From positions 1-64,000 of the forward strand of contig URPH01000011.1 in NCBI GenBank assembly GCA_900549665.1: a stretch of 64,000 nt of DNA, in the 5' to 3' direction. Of this stretch, positions 8,553-16,923 are shown in pieces. Position 1 is the first letter of the stretch, and every line of letters begins with the position of its first letter. The notes beneath the pieces are model-generated. The model was not told the origin of the DNA. It made no database searches and worked only from the letters and a program-made list of their open reading frames with translations. Position numbers and translations under genes: made by a program. The DNA is from an uncultured Lachnospiraceae bacterium (GTDB taxonomy: Bacteria > Bacillota > Clostridia > Lachnospirales > Lachnospiraceae).

Positions 8553-9362
8553 TTAAAAATATATCGCTTTGATTTTATCGAGCGTCTCTTTTATATAAAG
8601 CGCGCTTTTCTGATACTGCTCCATCACAATGTCAAAGCCCTGCGGATCATCACAGATAAAATTCCAGTAATCCCTGCCGATCAACAGCTCCTCATTGGCA
8701 AAAAACTGTTTGACCCTCTCCTGATTCCACGGAGCACCTTCGCCATATTTATTGTATGCGGTGGCTAAAAAGATTCTTACCTTTTCATCCGGTCTGTCGC
8801 GCAAAGCATTTTTCAGAATAAAATATTCCTGCAAAAGAGCCAGCTTCTCTGTCTTTGCCTTTTTGTTATCCAGATCTCCACCGGCTTTTAATTCGATCAG
8901 ATAATGCTCTTTTCGATCCTTTTGATAAAAATAGTGATCCGTCACATGGGACTTTTCAAAGCTTCTGGTATCAGACGGAATCATGCACGTAAACTGATTG
9001 TAGTCCGAAACCTCCGGTGTGCGATGCCTTTCATATTCCGTAATGATATAATCCATATGCTGCGACTGCTGTGGCAGTAAAAATGACTTGATATTGCCAC
9101 GTACTTCAAAAGAAAGGGCTCCGATCTCATTGCCGATCTTCTCAAGCACCTTGCCAAAGGAACTGTCAAAGCTTCGCACAAGCGCACTGTAAAACATAAA
9201 TTCATTGCCAAGTGCAGGGACGAAACAGTTTTTCTTTTTGCTGTTGATCACACCATAAGGATTGTCTGCTTCCTTTTGGAAGCGGGCTTCGTAAGCATCT
9301 GCAAACTTTTTGATCTCGGTGTCTATGATAGTTTGGATTGCTGCTTTTTTTATCTCGTTCAT
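8553..9362 (-). CDS. Type II restriction endonuclease, TdeIII/HinfI-like
   Basis: A 269-residue protein placed upstream of, and co-directional with, the adenine methyltransferase. A PD-(D/E)XK nuclease core can be read as Asp142 (TDHYFY) followed by ELK at 157-159 within LIELKAGGDLD. The ELKAGGDLDNKKAKTEK and LATAYNKYGEG segments are the ones by which I recognise the TdeIII family, to which R.HinfI also belongs. It would make double-strand cuts at unmethylated sites in incoming DNA. Start: ATG at 9362 with GGAG 8 bp upstream. The pair sits between the ribosomal rplM-rpsI operon and a wall hydrolase, an unusual place that suggests acquisition. Confidence 0.75.
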   Translation of the reverse strand: MNEIKKAAIQTIIDTEIKKFADAYEARFQKEADNPYGVINSKKKNCFVPALGNEFMFYSALVRSFDSSFGKVLEKIGNEIGALSFEVRGNIKSFLLPQQSQHMDYIITEYERHRTPEVSDYNQFTCMIPSDTRSFEKSHVTDHYFYQKDRKEHYLIELKAGGDLDNKKAKTEKLALLQEYFILKNALRDRPDEKVRIFLATAYNKYGEGAPWNQERVKQFFANEELLIGRDYWNFICDDPQGFDIVMEQYQKSALYIKETLDKIKAIYF

Positions 9363-9450
9363 GCATGCTCCGGTAATAACTTTTTATAATCCTGCGGGAT
9401 TCTGATTAATATCCCAACTATAGTAATATAAATTTTATCACAATTCGCAC

Positions 9451-9484
9451 AAAAAAACACCCCAGAACCAAAGTCCTGAGGTGT
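9451..9484 (-). terminator. Rho-independent terminator after rpsI
   Basis: In the minus sense, ACACCTCAGGAC and GTTCTGGGGTGT form a hairpin around a TTTG loop, followed by seven T. It lies 40 bp downstream of the rpsI stop and ends the rplM-rpsI transcript, isolating it from the restriction-modification genes. Confidence 0.92.
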
Positions 9485-9524
9485 AATAAATCGCACTGAA
9501 ATGTGTCCCAAGATATATAAAATC

Positions 9525-9923
9525 TTATCTCTTTGAGAACTGAGGTGCACGACGTGCTGCTTTGAGACCGTATTTCTTACGCTCTTTCATACGAGGATCA
9601 CGTGTTAAGTATCCGGCTTTCTTTAATGTAGGTCTGTAATCAGCATCTACTGTTAATAAAGCTCTCGCGATACCGTGTCTGATAGCTCCGGCCTGTCCTG
9701 TGTATCCGCCACCTTTAACATTTACAAGGATGTCGAATTTGTCAGCTGTTTCTGTAGCTACTAAGGGCTGACGAACGATAACCTTTAATGTTTCAAGTCC
9801 GAAATACTCATCGATGCTTCTTTTATTGATAACGATATTTCCTTTACCGGGTGTTAAGTATACTCTGGCGATAGATTTTTTTCTTCTTCCAGTTCCGTGA
9901 TATCTTTCTGCTGTTTTAGCCAT
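9525..9923 (-). CDS. rpsI: 30S ribosomal protein S9
   Basis: A 132-residue S9 (uS9). The N-terminus MAKTAERYHGTGRRKKSIARV and the C-terminal GLKAARRAPQFSKR are diagnostic; the final basic tail reaches the P-site tRNA anticodon in the 30S subunit. The length is normal. It follows rplM by 29 bp in the widely conserved L13-S9 pair, and its transcript ends at the hairpin centred near 9468. Start ATG at 9923 follows AAGGAG. Confidence 0.98.
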   Translation of the reverse strand: MAKTAERYHGTGRRKKSIARVYLTPGKGNIVINKRSIDEYFGLETLKVIVRQPLVATETADKFDILVNVKGGGYTGQAGAIRHGIARALLTVDADYRPTLKKAGYLTRDPRMKERKKYGLKAARRAPQFSKR

Positions 9924-9952
9924 TTTAATTTTCTCCTTTCAACTTCCTTTAA

Positions 9953-10381
9953 TTAAAATGTTAATACTTCAGGTTTCTGAGCTTCGTGTTTGTGATCAGG
10001 TCCTGCGTAAACGTGAAGTTTCTTAAACATTTCTCTTCCTAAAGGTCCTTTGGGAAGCATGCCCTTAACAGCAAGTTCAATAACCTGTTCCGGTTTCTTG
10101 TTTAACATTTCTTTTAATGTAGTTTCTTTCATACCGCCTACATAATCTGAGTGATGGTAGTAAACCTTCTGATCTAATTTCTTACCTGTCACTTTGATCT
10201 TGTCAGCGTTGATAACGATTACATTATCACCTGTATCGATGTGAGGTGTGAAGATCGGTTTGTTTTTTCCTCTTAATACTTTAGCAACTTCAGAAGCTAA
10301 ACGTCCCAAAGTCTGATCTGCAGCGTCAACTACATACCATTTTCTATCAACATTTGCTGTGCTTGCCATAAATGTTTTCAT
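9953..10381 (-). CDS. rplM: 50S ribosomal protein L13
   Basis: A 142-residue L13 (uL13), an early-assembling 23S-binding protein. Recognised by KWYVVDAADQTLGRLAS near the N-terminus and GMLPKGPLGREMFKKLHVY towards the C-terminus. The ATG at 10381 is selected because GGAGG lies 9 bp upstream; a longer frame would start inside that site. It is preceded by a ~200-nt leader and a perfect promoter, and in Firmicutes L13 is known to be controlled through such a leader. Confidence 0.98.
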   Translation of the reverse strand: MKTFMASTANVDRKWYVVDAADQTLGRLASEVAKVLRGKNKPIFTPHIDTGDNVIVINADKIKVTGKKLDQKVYYHHSDYVGGMKETTLKEMLNKKPEQVIELAVKGMLPKGPLGREMFKKLHVYAGPDHKHEAQKPEVLTF

Positions 10382-10587
10382 GTCGTGTTCCTCCAAAATT
10401 AATATAACAAATAATTACTTTTATAAAACCGGTTTGAGATTGACCGGCCCAAGCATTTTTAAGACCTCCATGACAATGTCCGAAATCATGGCACACGCCT
10501 TTATAAAATACTTTTTGATATCTTTGCAACCTCGTCAAGCTTCTCCGGGGCTTTGGAGATACTCAACAAATGTCGCCACTGTGAAAC
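10382..10587 (-). promoter_or_regulatory. Long structured 5' leader of rplM-rpsI (candidate L13 leader)
   Basis: About 200 nt lie between the promoter and the rplM ATG with no convincing gene. Near the 3' end, CCGGT and ACCGG form a short stem followed by TTTTAT, which resembles an attenuator. Established knowledge: many Firmicutes have an L13-responsive leader at this position. I could not fold the sequence reliably by eye, so the class assignment rests on position. Confidence 0.5.
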
Positions 10588-10616
10588 ATTATATTATACG
10601 CATCCACGTGTGTCAA
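10588..10616 (-). promoter_or_regulatory. Consensus sigma-A promoter of rplM-rpsI
   Basis: A perfect TTGACA (10611-10616) and a perfect TATAAT (10588-10593) are separated by exactly 17 bp on the minus strand. The -35 abuts the 3' end of truA, showing that rplM-rpsI is transcribed independently of the upstream truA/ecf genes. Confidence 0.93.
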
Positions 10617-11353
10617 CTAAAAAATTCATAGCCGATAAGCATCAGACCACGCGCCGGTGCTGTCGGTCCTGCCTTCTGTCTGTCGCAGGCTGAAAGGATG
10701 TCCTGCATCGCACATGGATCCAGATTTCCTCTGCCGACCTCCAGAAGTGTGCCGACAATAATTCTTACCATATTAAATAAGAAACCATTTCCGCTGATCC
10801 GGAATATCAGATAATCTCCTTCTGTAAAAAAACGCGCCTCGTATATCGTCCGCACCGTCGTAAGCACCTGTGCTCCCGTTGCGCAAAAGCTTTTAAAATC
10901 ATGTTCACCGACCAGATAATCTGCTGCCTTCTGCATATTTTCCACATTGAGCGGCACATAAACAAAATGGGCATACTGTCTTCCGATGGGATTTTCAAAT
11001 TTGCCGCGGTAAATCCGGTATTCATAGGTTTTTTTGCTGTCACAATGCCTTGGATGAAAATCCGCTGCCACCTCAACCGACTGAAAAACCCGGATATCCT
11101 CCGGCAGTCTGGCATTTAGTGCGGCACTGAATTTTTCAGGCGCAATTCTTGACTGTGTATCAAAAACAGCCAGATTGCCCATCGCATGTACGCCTGCATC
11201 CGTTCTGCTTGCACCGATGATGCGGATATCTTCGCCTGTCAGATCGCAGAGTGCCTGATTTAATTTTTCCTCTATTGTCACACCGTTTGGCTGGATCTGC
11301 CATCCGTGATAGGCTGTTCCGTCGTATGCCACGGTAATCATAATCCGCTTCAT
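10613..11353 (-). CDS. truA: tRNA pseudouridine(38-40) synthase
   Basis: A 246-residue TruA, which isomerises uridines 38-40 in the tRNA anticodon arm. The catalytic motif GASRTDAGVHA places the essential aspartate at residue 52; YDGTAYHGWQIQPNG at 10-24 and FLFNMVRIIVGTLLEVGRG near 190-210 are also family hallmarks. The length is normal. It sits between ecfT and rplM, the standard ecfA1-ecfA2-ecfT-truA-rplM-rpsI order of Firmicutes. Its stop lies against the rplM promoter. Confidence 0.95.
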   Translation of the reverse strand: MKRIMITVAYDGTAYHGWQIQPNGVTIEEKLNQALCDLTGEDIRIIGASRTDAGVHAMGNLAVFDTQSRIAPEKFSAALNARLPEDIRVFQSVEVAADFHPRHCDSKKTYEYRIYRGKFENPIGRQYAHFVYVPLNVENMQKAADYLVGEHDFKSFCATGAQVLTTVRTIYEARFFTEGDYLIFRISGNGFLFNMVRIIVGTLLEVGRGNLDPCAMQDILSACDRQKAGPTAPARGLMLIGYEFFS

Positions 11354-11426
11354 AAAGCTTTCCTTTCAAACCACTTCTGCTGATATACGGTCAGAAATTC
11401 AACATAAACACTTTGCCGGATATTCA

Positions 11427-12257
11427 TTATTTTACAAAAAACTGCAATACGTGCAGCGGTAGGAATTTTCCGAGCAGGATTGCCAGTACCAGATAGCAGA
11501 GTAAAAACGCATATGCTATATAATCCTGTTTTTTGTAGATCAACGGCTTCATTTTGGTCCGGCCTTCTCCACCCTGATAGCAGCGCGCCTCCATAGCCAT
11601 GGCAAGGTCGTTGGCTCGACGGAAGGATGAAATAAACAACGGCACCAGTAACGGGATCAGTGCTTTTACCTTTTTTATGATATTTCCGCTTTCAAAATCA
11701 GCGCATCTTGCCATCTGCGCCTTCATGATCTTGTCCGTCTCTTCCATTAAAATAGGAATAAATCGAAGTGCGATCGACATCATCATGGAAATCTCGTGTA
11801 CCGGCACCTTAATCTTTTTCAACGGTCCCAGCAACCGTTCCAGACCATCTGTGAGCTGATTGGGTGTCGTTGTCAGTGTCATAAGGGAAGATCCGATAAT
11901 CAAAAAAATAAGACGTACTGCCAGATAAAATGCTGCAGCAATACCTTCATATGTCAACGAAAACTTCCAGATCGTCACGATCGGCTTACCTGCTGTCAGA
12001 AACAAGTTAAACAAAGCCGTGATGATCAATAAAAACACAATGGCCTTTAATCCTCTGACGATATAAGAAAACGGCACCTTGGACATCCGGATGACAAAGA
12101 TCAGGAAAAGGAGTGCAAACAGATATATCGTAAGATTGCGGAACATAAACAATGAAATAATATATACGATTGTACCGACAAGCTTCACCCGCGGATCCAG
12201 CTTGTGGATCCTGGAATCTGCCTGATAATATTGTCCTAATGTAATATCTTTAAGCAT
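11427..12257 (-). CDS. ecfT: ECF transporter transmembrane component EcfT
   Basis: A 276-residue membrane scaffold of a group II energy-coupling-factor transporter. Hydrophobic helices are visible at about 25-60, 65-90, 105-130 and 245-268. The coupling region includes MARCADFE and the AMEARCYQGG motif near 225-235, the Ala-Arg motifs that engage the two ATPases. It pairs with the ecfA1 and ecfA2 genes 32 bp upstream and shares its energising module among vitamin-specific S components such as the one at 17.8 kb. Confidence 0.93.
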   Translation of the reverse strand: MLKDITLGQYYQADSRIHKLDPRVKLVGTIVYIISLFMFRNLTIYLFALLFLIFVIRMSKVPFSYIVRGLKAIVFLLIITALFNLFLTAGKPIVTIWKFSLTYEGIAAAFYLAVRLIFLIIGSSLMTLTTTPNQLTDGLERLLGPLKKIKVPVHEISMMMSIALRFIPILMEETDKIMKAQMARCADFESGNIIKKVKALIPLLVPLFISSFRRANDLAMAMEARCYQGGEGRTKMKPLIYKKQDYIAYAFLLCYLVLAILLGKFLPLHVLQFFVK

Positions 12258-12289
12258 TTTTGTAAAATCCTTTGATGGAAAAATTTATT

Positions 12290-13144
12290 TTATGAACGCG
12301 CCTGATAAAGTCCGACCAGTGCATCCGCAGCCTCAGGAAGTGTTGTGATGTTTTCATCCACAGGATAGCCCAGTTCTTTTACCCGGTGCATGATATCCGT
12401 CACGGTCGGAACAGCCAGTCCGATCTCTTCCAGCTCTTTACGGTGTGAAAATACCTCACGCGGTGTACCGTCCAAAAATACCTGCCCATGGTTCATCACA
12501 ATGATTCTCTCTGCATAATCCGCAACATCATCCATGCTGTGTGAAACCAGAATAATGGTACATTTCATCTGATTGTGAAGATCCTGTATCATATTTAAGA
12601 TTTCCTCCCTGCCTTTGGGATCCAGACCGGCAGTCGGCTCATCCAATATGAGCACCTGCGGTTTCATGGCAAGGACACCTGCGATCGCCACACGTCTTTT
12701 CTGTCCGCCGGACAGATCAAATGGTGACTGGTAAAAAAATTCATCCGGAAGCCCTACCATTTTTAAGGCTTCATAGGCTCTCAATTCCACTTCTTTTTTG
12801 GAAAGTCCAAGATTTTTGGGGCCAAAGCAGACATCTGAAAAAACATCGGTTTCAAATAACTGATGCTCCGGATACTGGAAAACAAGACCGACCTGACTGC
12901 GCAGCTTTTTTTTATCAAAATCGGCATCATGAATATCCTCACCATTAAAGTAAATTTCTCCGCCGGTCGGCTTCATCAAACCGTTTAAATGCTGCACCAG
13001 CGTGGATTTACCGGAACCGGTATGTCCGATCAGTCCGATAAACTGCCCATCCTCCAGCTTGAGATTGACATCCTTTAAGGCTGCAACCTCCATCGTCGTT
13101 CCTTCTTCATATATACAGTTTACGTGATTTAAGATAATAGACAC
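12290..13144 (-). CDS. ecfA2: ECF transporter ATPase EcfA2
   Basis: A 284-residue ABC ATPase with Walker A GHTGSGKST, signature LSGGQKRR and Walker B VLILDEPTAGLD. The GTG at 13144 is chosen as start (reading SIILNHVNCIYEEG next) because GGAGG lies 7 bp upstream; a longer frame reaching 13213 would read through that site. The start overlaps the last 16 bp of ecfA1, implying translational coupling. With EcfA1 it powers S-component toppling in vitamin uptake. Confidence 0.93.
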   Translation of the reverse strand: MSIILNHVNCIYEEGTTMEVAALKDVNLKLEDGQFIGLIGHTGSGKSTLVQHLNGLMKPTGGEIYFNGEDIHDADFDKKKLRSQVGLVFQYPEHQLFETDVFSDVCFGPKNLGLSKKEVELRAYEALKMVGLPDEFFYQSPFDLSGGQKRRVAIAGVLAMKPQVLILDEPTAGLDPKGREEILNMIQDLHNQMKCTIILVSHSMDDVADYAERIIVMNHGQVFLDGTPREVFSHRKELEEIGLAVPTVTDIMHRVKELGYPVDENITTLPEAADALVGLYQARS

Positions 13145-13983
13145 TTCAATTCCTCCATAAACTCTTTGGTGGTAAGGATTCCTTTTGAAAACGGCATCCC
13201 CATCTTTCTGCATTCCTCTGCAAGCAGTGTGACCTGAGGAACCGTCAGACGCATGCTCTGCAGCTCATCCACCCTTGAAAAAATCTCCCTGGGCGTGCCT
13301 TCCATCTTGATGCTGCCCTTATCCATGACAAAGACCTTGTCCGCATATACAACCTCTTCCATATAATGCGTGATCAGAATGATTGTGATGTTTTCAACCT
13401 CGTTTAGCGCGCGAACAGCCCGGATGACCTCTTTTCTGCCCTGGGGATCCAGCATGGCCGTAGGCTCATCGAGCACGATACATTTGGGATGCATGGCAAG
13501 GACACCGGCAATGGACACACGCTGCTTCTGGCCGCCGGAAAGCTTATTGGGGGAATGCTTGCGATATGCATACATCCCGACAGCCTTGAGGCTTTCTTCG
13601 ACGCGCTGCCAGATTTCTTTTGTCGGCACGCCCATATTTTCGGGACCAAATCCAACATCCTCTTCCACAACCTGTCCGATGATCTGATTATCCGGATTTT
13701 GAAATACCATTCCGGCATTTTTGCGGATATCCCAGATATGATCGTCATCTCTTGTATCCATTCCTGCGACATAGATCGCACCCTCTGACGGGGTCAGTAT
13801 CGCGTTCATATGCTTGGCAAGCGTGGATTTGCCGGAGCCGTTGTGCCCCAGTATGGCAATGAAATCGCCCTCTTTGATATCAAGGTCCACCCCATTGACA
13901 GCCTTGGTTATGCCCTCAACATTTCCTTCTTCATCCCTGTGGATATATTCAAATGTCAGTTTTTTTGTTTTAATCATGCTCAT
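13129..13983 (-). CDS. ecfA1: ECF transporter ATPase EcfA1
   Basis: A 284-residue ABC ATPase, first gene of the ecfA1-ecfA2-ecfT-truA run. It has Walker A GHNGSGKST, a Q-loop in VFQNPDNQ, signature LSGGQKQR and Walker B CIVLDEPTAMLD. An insert after the first strands (HRDEEGNVEGITKA) is usual for EcfA1. Two in-frame ATGs, two codons apart, compete for the start and no strong SD decides. It is transcribed divergently from the M15 peptidase gene across 117 bp. Confidence 0.93.
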   Translation of the reverse strand: MSMIKTKKLTFEYIHRDEEGNVEGITKAVNGVDLDIKEGDFIAILGHNGSGKSTLAKHMNAILTPSEGAIYVAGMDTRDDDHIWDIRKNAGMVFQNPDNQIIGQVVEEDVGFGPENMGVPTKEIWQRVEESLKAVGMYAYRKHSPNKLSGGQKQRVSIAGVLAMHPKCIVLDEPTAMLDPQGRKEVIRAVRALNEVENITIILITHYMEEVVYADKVFVMDKGSIKMEGTPREIFSRVDELQSMRLTVPQVTLLAEECRKMGMPFSKGILTTKEFMEELKCLLS

Positions 13984-14100
13984 TTATTTTACCTGTTATT
14001 GATATATTTCCAATTGCTTTCGCAATGTTTCATCTGTACGCAGCTTTCCAAACTGTGCTATACTTATCAAAAATCGATGAACGACTGATATGGAGACATT

Positions 14101-15183
14101 ATGGCAAAAAATTTCAACTACGACGACTTTAATAAACCGCAGAAGCAGACAAGAGAAAACTTCCGTCCGCTCCTCATGGCTGTGATCGCTATTTTTGGCA
14201 TCGGCTACCTGTTGGTATACCGTGTATATTTTGCATCGCAGCCCGGCACCGGATCTGTTTCTGAAAATACCGCAGTGACTTCTGTATCTGAAAATTATTC
14301 TGATACGGATAAAAGCTCTGGGGGTTCTAATACAATATCTGATATTTCCAATAGTTCCGAAGATTCCGGCTCACAGGATTCTTCTAACGGAGTTGAGACA
14401 TCCAATTCCGAGACAACTGAATCTCAAACATCTAAAACACAGACACCGGATGCAGCTTCTGATAAATCCTCTGACAAAACCTCCGGCAACACAGAAAATG
14501 TAATCTCTTCTGACATATCCACCGGCACCTCTTCATATACTAAGGATACAAAAACAAACCGGACGGAGACTGTCATGTATACCGATGACCGCACCACCTA
14601 TCAGGATGGATTTTTCTATCAGCCCATTACCGATGATATCAAAGAACGCATTTACGGACTGTCCTATAAGACGGATTGTACCATTCCCTATGAGGATCTC
14701 CGTTATATTTCTGTCAAGTATTATGATTTTGACAATCAGGTACAAACTGGTGAGATCATCTGCAATAAAGCGATTGCTCAGGATCTTGTTGAAATCTTTT
14801 ATGAGCTCTACTGCAACGAATATCAGATCGATAAAATCCGCCTTGTTGATGAGTATCAGGCTGATGATGATTTATCCTGCGCGGATAACAACACCTCCTG
14901 CTTTAATTTCCGTACAGTTGACGGGACCTCCACTTTGAGCAAGCATGCTCAGGGACTTGCCATCGATATCAATCCGTTTCAAAACCCCTATGTCACCTAT
15001 CCCAATGGTAAGGAGCGTATATCACCTGCCGGCAGTGAGCCTTATGCAGACCGTTCAAGCGGCCTTCCCCATATCATCACGGAAAATGATCTCTGCTACC
15101 GGTTATTTACTGCCCATGGCTTTACCTGGGGCGGTCACTGGAAAACACTGAAGGACTACCAGCATTTCCAAAAAGCTCTATAA
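14101..15183 (+). CDS. M15 family D-alanyl-D-alanine carboxypeptidase-like protein, membrane anchored
   Basis: A 360-residue envelope peptidase. A single membrane segment lies at about 22-42. It is followed by a Ser/Thr/Asp-rich, probably disordered stalk at 45-155 and the M15 domain at about 165-360. Zinc ligands are visible as SKHAQGLAIDIN (His282, Asp289) and HGFTWGGHW (His346). M15 enzymes cleave D-Ala-containing peptide stems or are L,D-endopeptidases; which reaction applies is undetermined. It is the only plus-strand gene in this block and is flanked by divergent ecfA1 and a convergent small gene. Confidence 0.85.
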   Translation: MAKNFNYDDFNKPQKQTRENFRPLLMAVIAIFGIGYLLVYRVYFASQPGTGSVSENTAVTSVSENYSDTDKSSGGSNTISDISNSSEDSGSQDSSNGVETSNSETTESQTSKTQTPDAASDKSSDKTSGNTENVISSDISTGTSSYTKDTKTNRTETVMYTDDRTTYQDGFFYQPITDDIKERIYGLSYKTDCTIPYEDLRYISVKYYDFDNQVQTGEIICNKAIAQDLVEIFYELYCNEYQIDKIRLVDEYQADDDLSCADNNTSCFNFRTVDGTSTLSKHAQGLAIDINPFQNPYVTYPNGKERISPAGSEPYADRSSGLPHIITENDLCYRLFTAHGFTWGGHWKTLKDYQHFQKAL

Positions 15184-15217
15184 TATGCGCAATACAGATT
15201 ATCTGTATCTGTCAATC

Positions 15218-15451
15218 CTACCTTCCGGCCATATCCTGGATCTGTTTGATCAGCTCCAGATCTGACTGCTGTACACGGATATTGGTTGTCACAGGATCCT
15301 GTCCCGGATTGGTCACGGTCAGCTCGATGATCGTACCTTCTGTGATACCTCTTCCAAACATAGTCTTAACAAAAGCTACAAACTTGGGATGTGTAGCTTC
15401 AAATTTCTTAAATGCAGCTGCAATCTGCATCATTGCTGCGGGATTCATCAT
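15218..15451 (-). CDS. Small conserved-looking hypothetical protein (77 aa)
   Basis: A 77-residue soluble protein starting MMNPAAMMQIAAAFKKFEAT, with an N-terminal helical half and a C-terminal half of alternating beta pattern (TIIELTVTNPG, TTNIRVQQSD) ending in a helix. The start is placed at 15451 behind AGAGGA, not at an upstream frame start inside the repeat fragment. I do not recognise the family. It lies downstream of coaBC in the same direction, with a repeat remnant between, so it may be read through from coaBC. Confidence 0.7.
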   Translation of the reverse strand: MMNPAAMMQIAAAFKKFEATHPKFVAFVKTMFGRGITEGTIIELTVTNPGQDPVTTNIRVQQSDLELIKQIQDMAGR

Positions 15452-15488
15452 AATATTATCCTCTTTTCTTTGTGTATTTATATAAAAT

Positions 15489-15534
15489 GATATCCGGGTC
15501 AAAAGGTAAAAAATCGTTCGTACCTGCACGATAA
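15489..15534. repeat. Fragment of the dispersed element between coaBC and the 77-aa gene
   Basis: TGATATCCGGGTC followed by AAAAGGTAAAAAATCGTTCG and a TGCACGATAA matches the left end and half of stem I of the copy at 3349. The rest is missing, so this copy is truncated. It ends 6 bp from the coaBC stop. Confidence 0.7.
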
Positions 15535-15540
15535 TTCAAA

Positions 15541-16737
15541 TTAATCCTTCAACCCAAGTAAATAGCTGAGTATTCTGTCAGCAACCTCTTCCTTAGAAAG
15601 AATAGGAAGCTCTTTCACCTCATCCTTTGTGATCAGTGTCACAATATTGGTATCTGTTCCAAAACCGGCACCTGCCACTTTTAAATTGTTGGCCACAATG
15701 ACATCCAGATTTTTCTTTTTAAGCTTTACCTTGGAATTTTCAAGCATATCTTTCGTTTCCATGGAGAAACCGCATAAGATCTGCCCTTCCTTTTTATTTT
15801 TGCCAAGATGGGCCAGAATATCATCTGTCCGTTCCAGCGCAATATTCATATCGTCGCCTGATTTTTTGACCTTATCCTCATAGGTTGTAACCGGGCGATA
15901 ATCAGCTACAGCGGCAGCCTTGATGATCATATCCATCTTATCCGCTCTTTCCCATACCGCATCAGCCATATCCTTCGCGGACACAACCGGCACAACCTCT
16001 ACCCCCTTGGGAGCCTCCAGGGCAACCGGTCCACTGACAAGCGTTACCTTTGCGCCGCGCATCCCGGCCTGTTTTGCAATTGCATAACCCATTTTCCCGG
16101 TGGAATGGTTGGAAATAAAGCGAACCGGATCTATTTTCTCCCGGGTCGGTCCTGCTGTTACCAGCACATTGTATCCGGTAAGGTCCTTGGGCGTCAGTGC
16201 ATCTATGATATTGTCATACAGCTCTTCAACCTCCGGCATCTTTCCTTCACCGGTATCTCCGCAGGCAAGATATCCGCTTGCGGGCGTGATCACCTTCATG
16301 CCGTATTTCTTTAATATCTGCAGATTATCCTGTGTGATCGGATTTTGATACATTCTGGTATTCATGGCAGGCGCAAACAGCTTGGGACAGGTTGCTGCCA
16401 ACAGTGTCGTTGTCAGCATATCATCTGCGATCCCGTGTGCAGCCTTGGCTATGACATTGGCGGAAGCCGGTGCTACCAAAAAGACCTCAGCGGCCTTGGC
16501 AAGCTCTACATGCTCCACATCATATTGAAAATTGCGGTCAAAGGTATCGATCAGGCATTTATTGCCTGTCAGCGTTTCAAAAGTGATCGGATTGATAAAA
16601 TTGGTCGCATTCTGCGTCATGATCACAGTCACATCGGCCTTTTTCTTTTTCAACATACTGCAAAGACCCGCAATCTTGTAGGCTGCGATACTTCCGGTTA
16701 CTCCAATCACAATTTTTTTATTTTCAAGTTCTATCAT
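15541..16737 (-). CDS. coaBC: Bifunctional phosphopantothenoylcysteine decarboxylase/synthetase
   Basis: A 398-residue CoaBC performing two consecutive CoA-biosynthesis steps: CTP-dependent joining of cysteine to 4'-phosphopantothenate (CoaB, about 190-398) and FMN-dependent decarboxylation (CoaC, about 1-180). CoaC landmarks are TGSIAAYK at 14-21, catalytic His76, PAMNTRMY at 123-130 and the clamp cysteine at 159 in GYLACGDTGEGKMPE. CoaB landmarks are the FISNHSTGKMG segment and the KKKNLDVIVANN loop. The adjacent coaX and a probable pantothenate transporter indicate a local CoA pathway cluster. Confidence 0.95.
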   Translation of the reverse strand: MIELENKKIVIGVTGSIAAYKIAGLCSMLKKKKADVTVIMTQNATNFINPITFETLTGNKCLIDTFDRNFQYDVEHVELAKAAEVFLVAPASANVIAKAAHGIADDMLTTTLLAATCPKLFAPAMNTRMYQNPITQDNLQILKKYGMKVITPASGYLACGDTGEGKMPEVEELYDNIIDALTPKDLTGYNVLVTAGPTREKIDPVRFISNHSTGKMGYAIAKQAGMRGAKVTLVSGPVALEAPKGVEVVPVVSAKDMADAVWERADKMDMIIKAAAVADYRPVTTYEDKVKKSGDDMNIALERTDDILAHLGKNKKEGQILCGFSMETKDMLENSKVKLKKKNLDVIVANNLKVAGAGFGTDTNIVTLITKDEVKELPILSKEEVADRILSYLLGLKD

Positions 16738-16923
16738 ATGCGCTTTCTTCCTTTACACACGTTAAATCTACACAAAATATTTGAAGCTGTAACTACCTGA
16801 GCCGATGATGTATCTGATAATGAATCTGACGATCAATATCGGAATCCATCCGACAATTTATTGATAGCTGCATCGGTGTGTTATCCCACACCTCATTACT
16901 ATCCTACAGTATTGACCACACTT

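Noticed and set aside
15184..15217. ATACAGATTATCTGTAT near-palindrome between the M15 and 77-aa genes
   Set aside because: It could be a weak bidirectional terminator for convergent genes, but it lacks a T-run.
16738..16923. GGTGTG..CACACC hairpin downstream of coaX
   Set aside because: The stem is short and lacks a T-run, so a terminator is not supported; the coaX-coaBC unit probably reads through.
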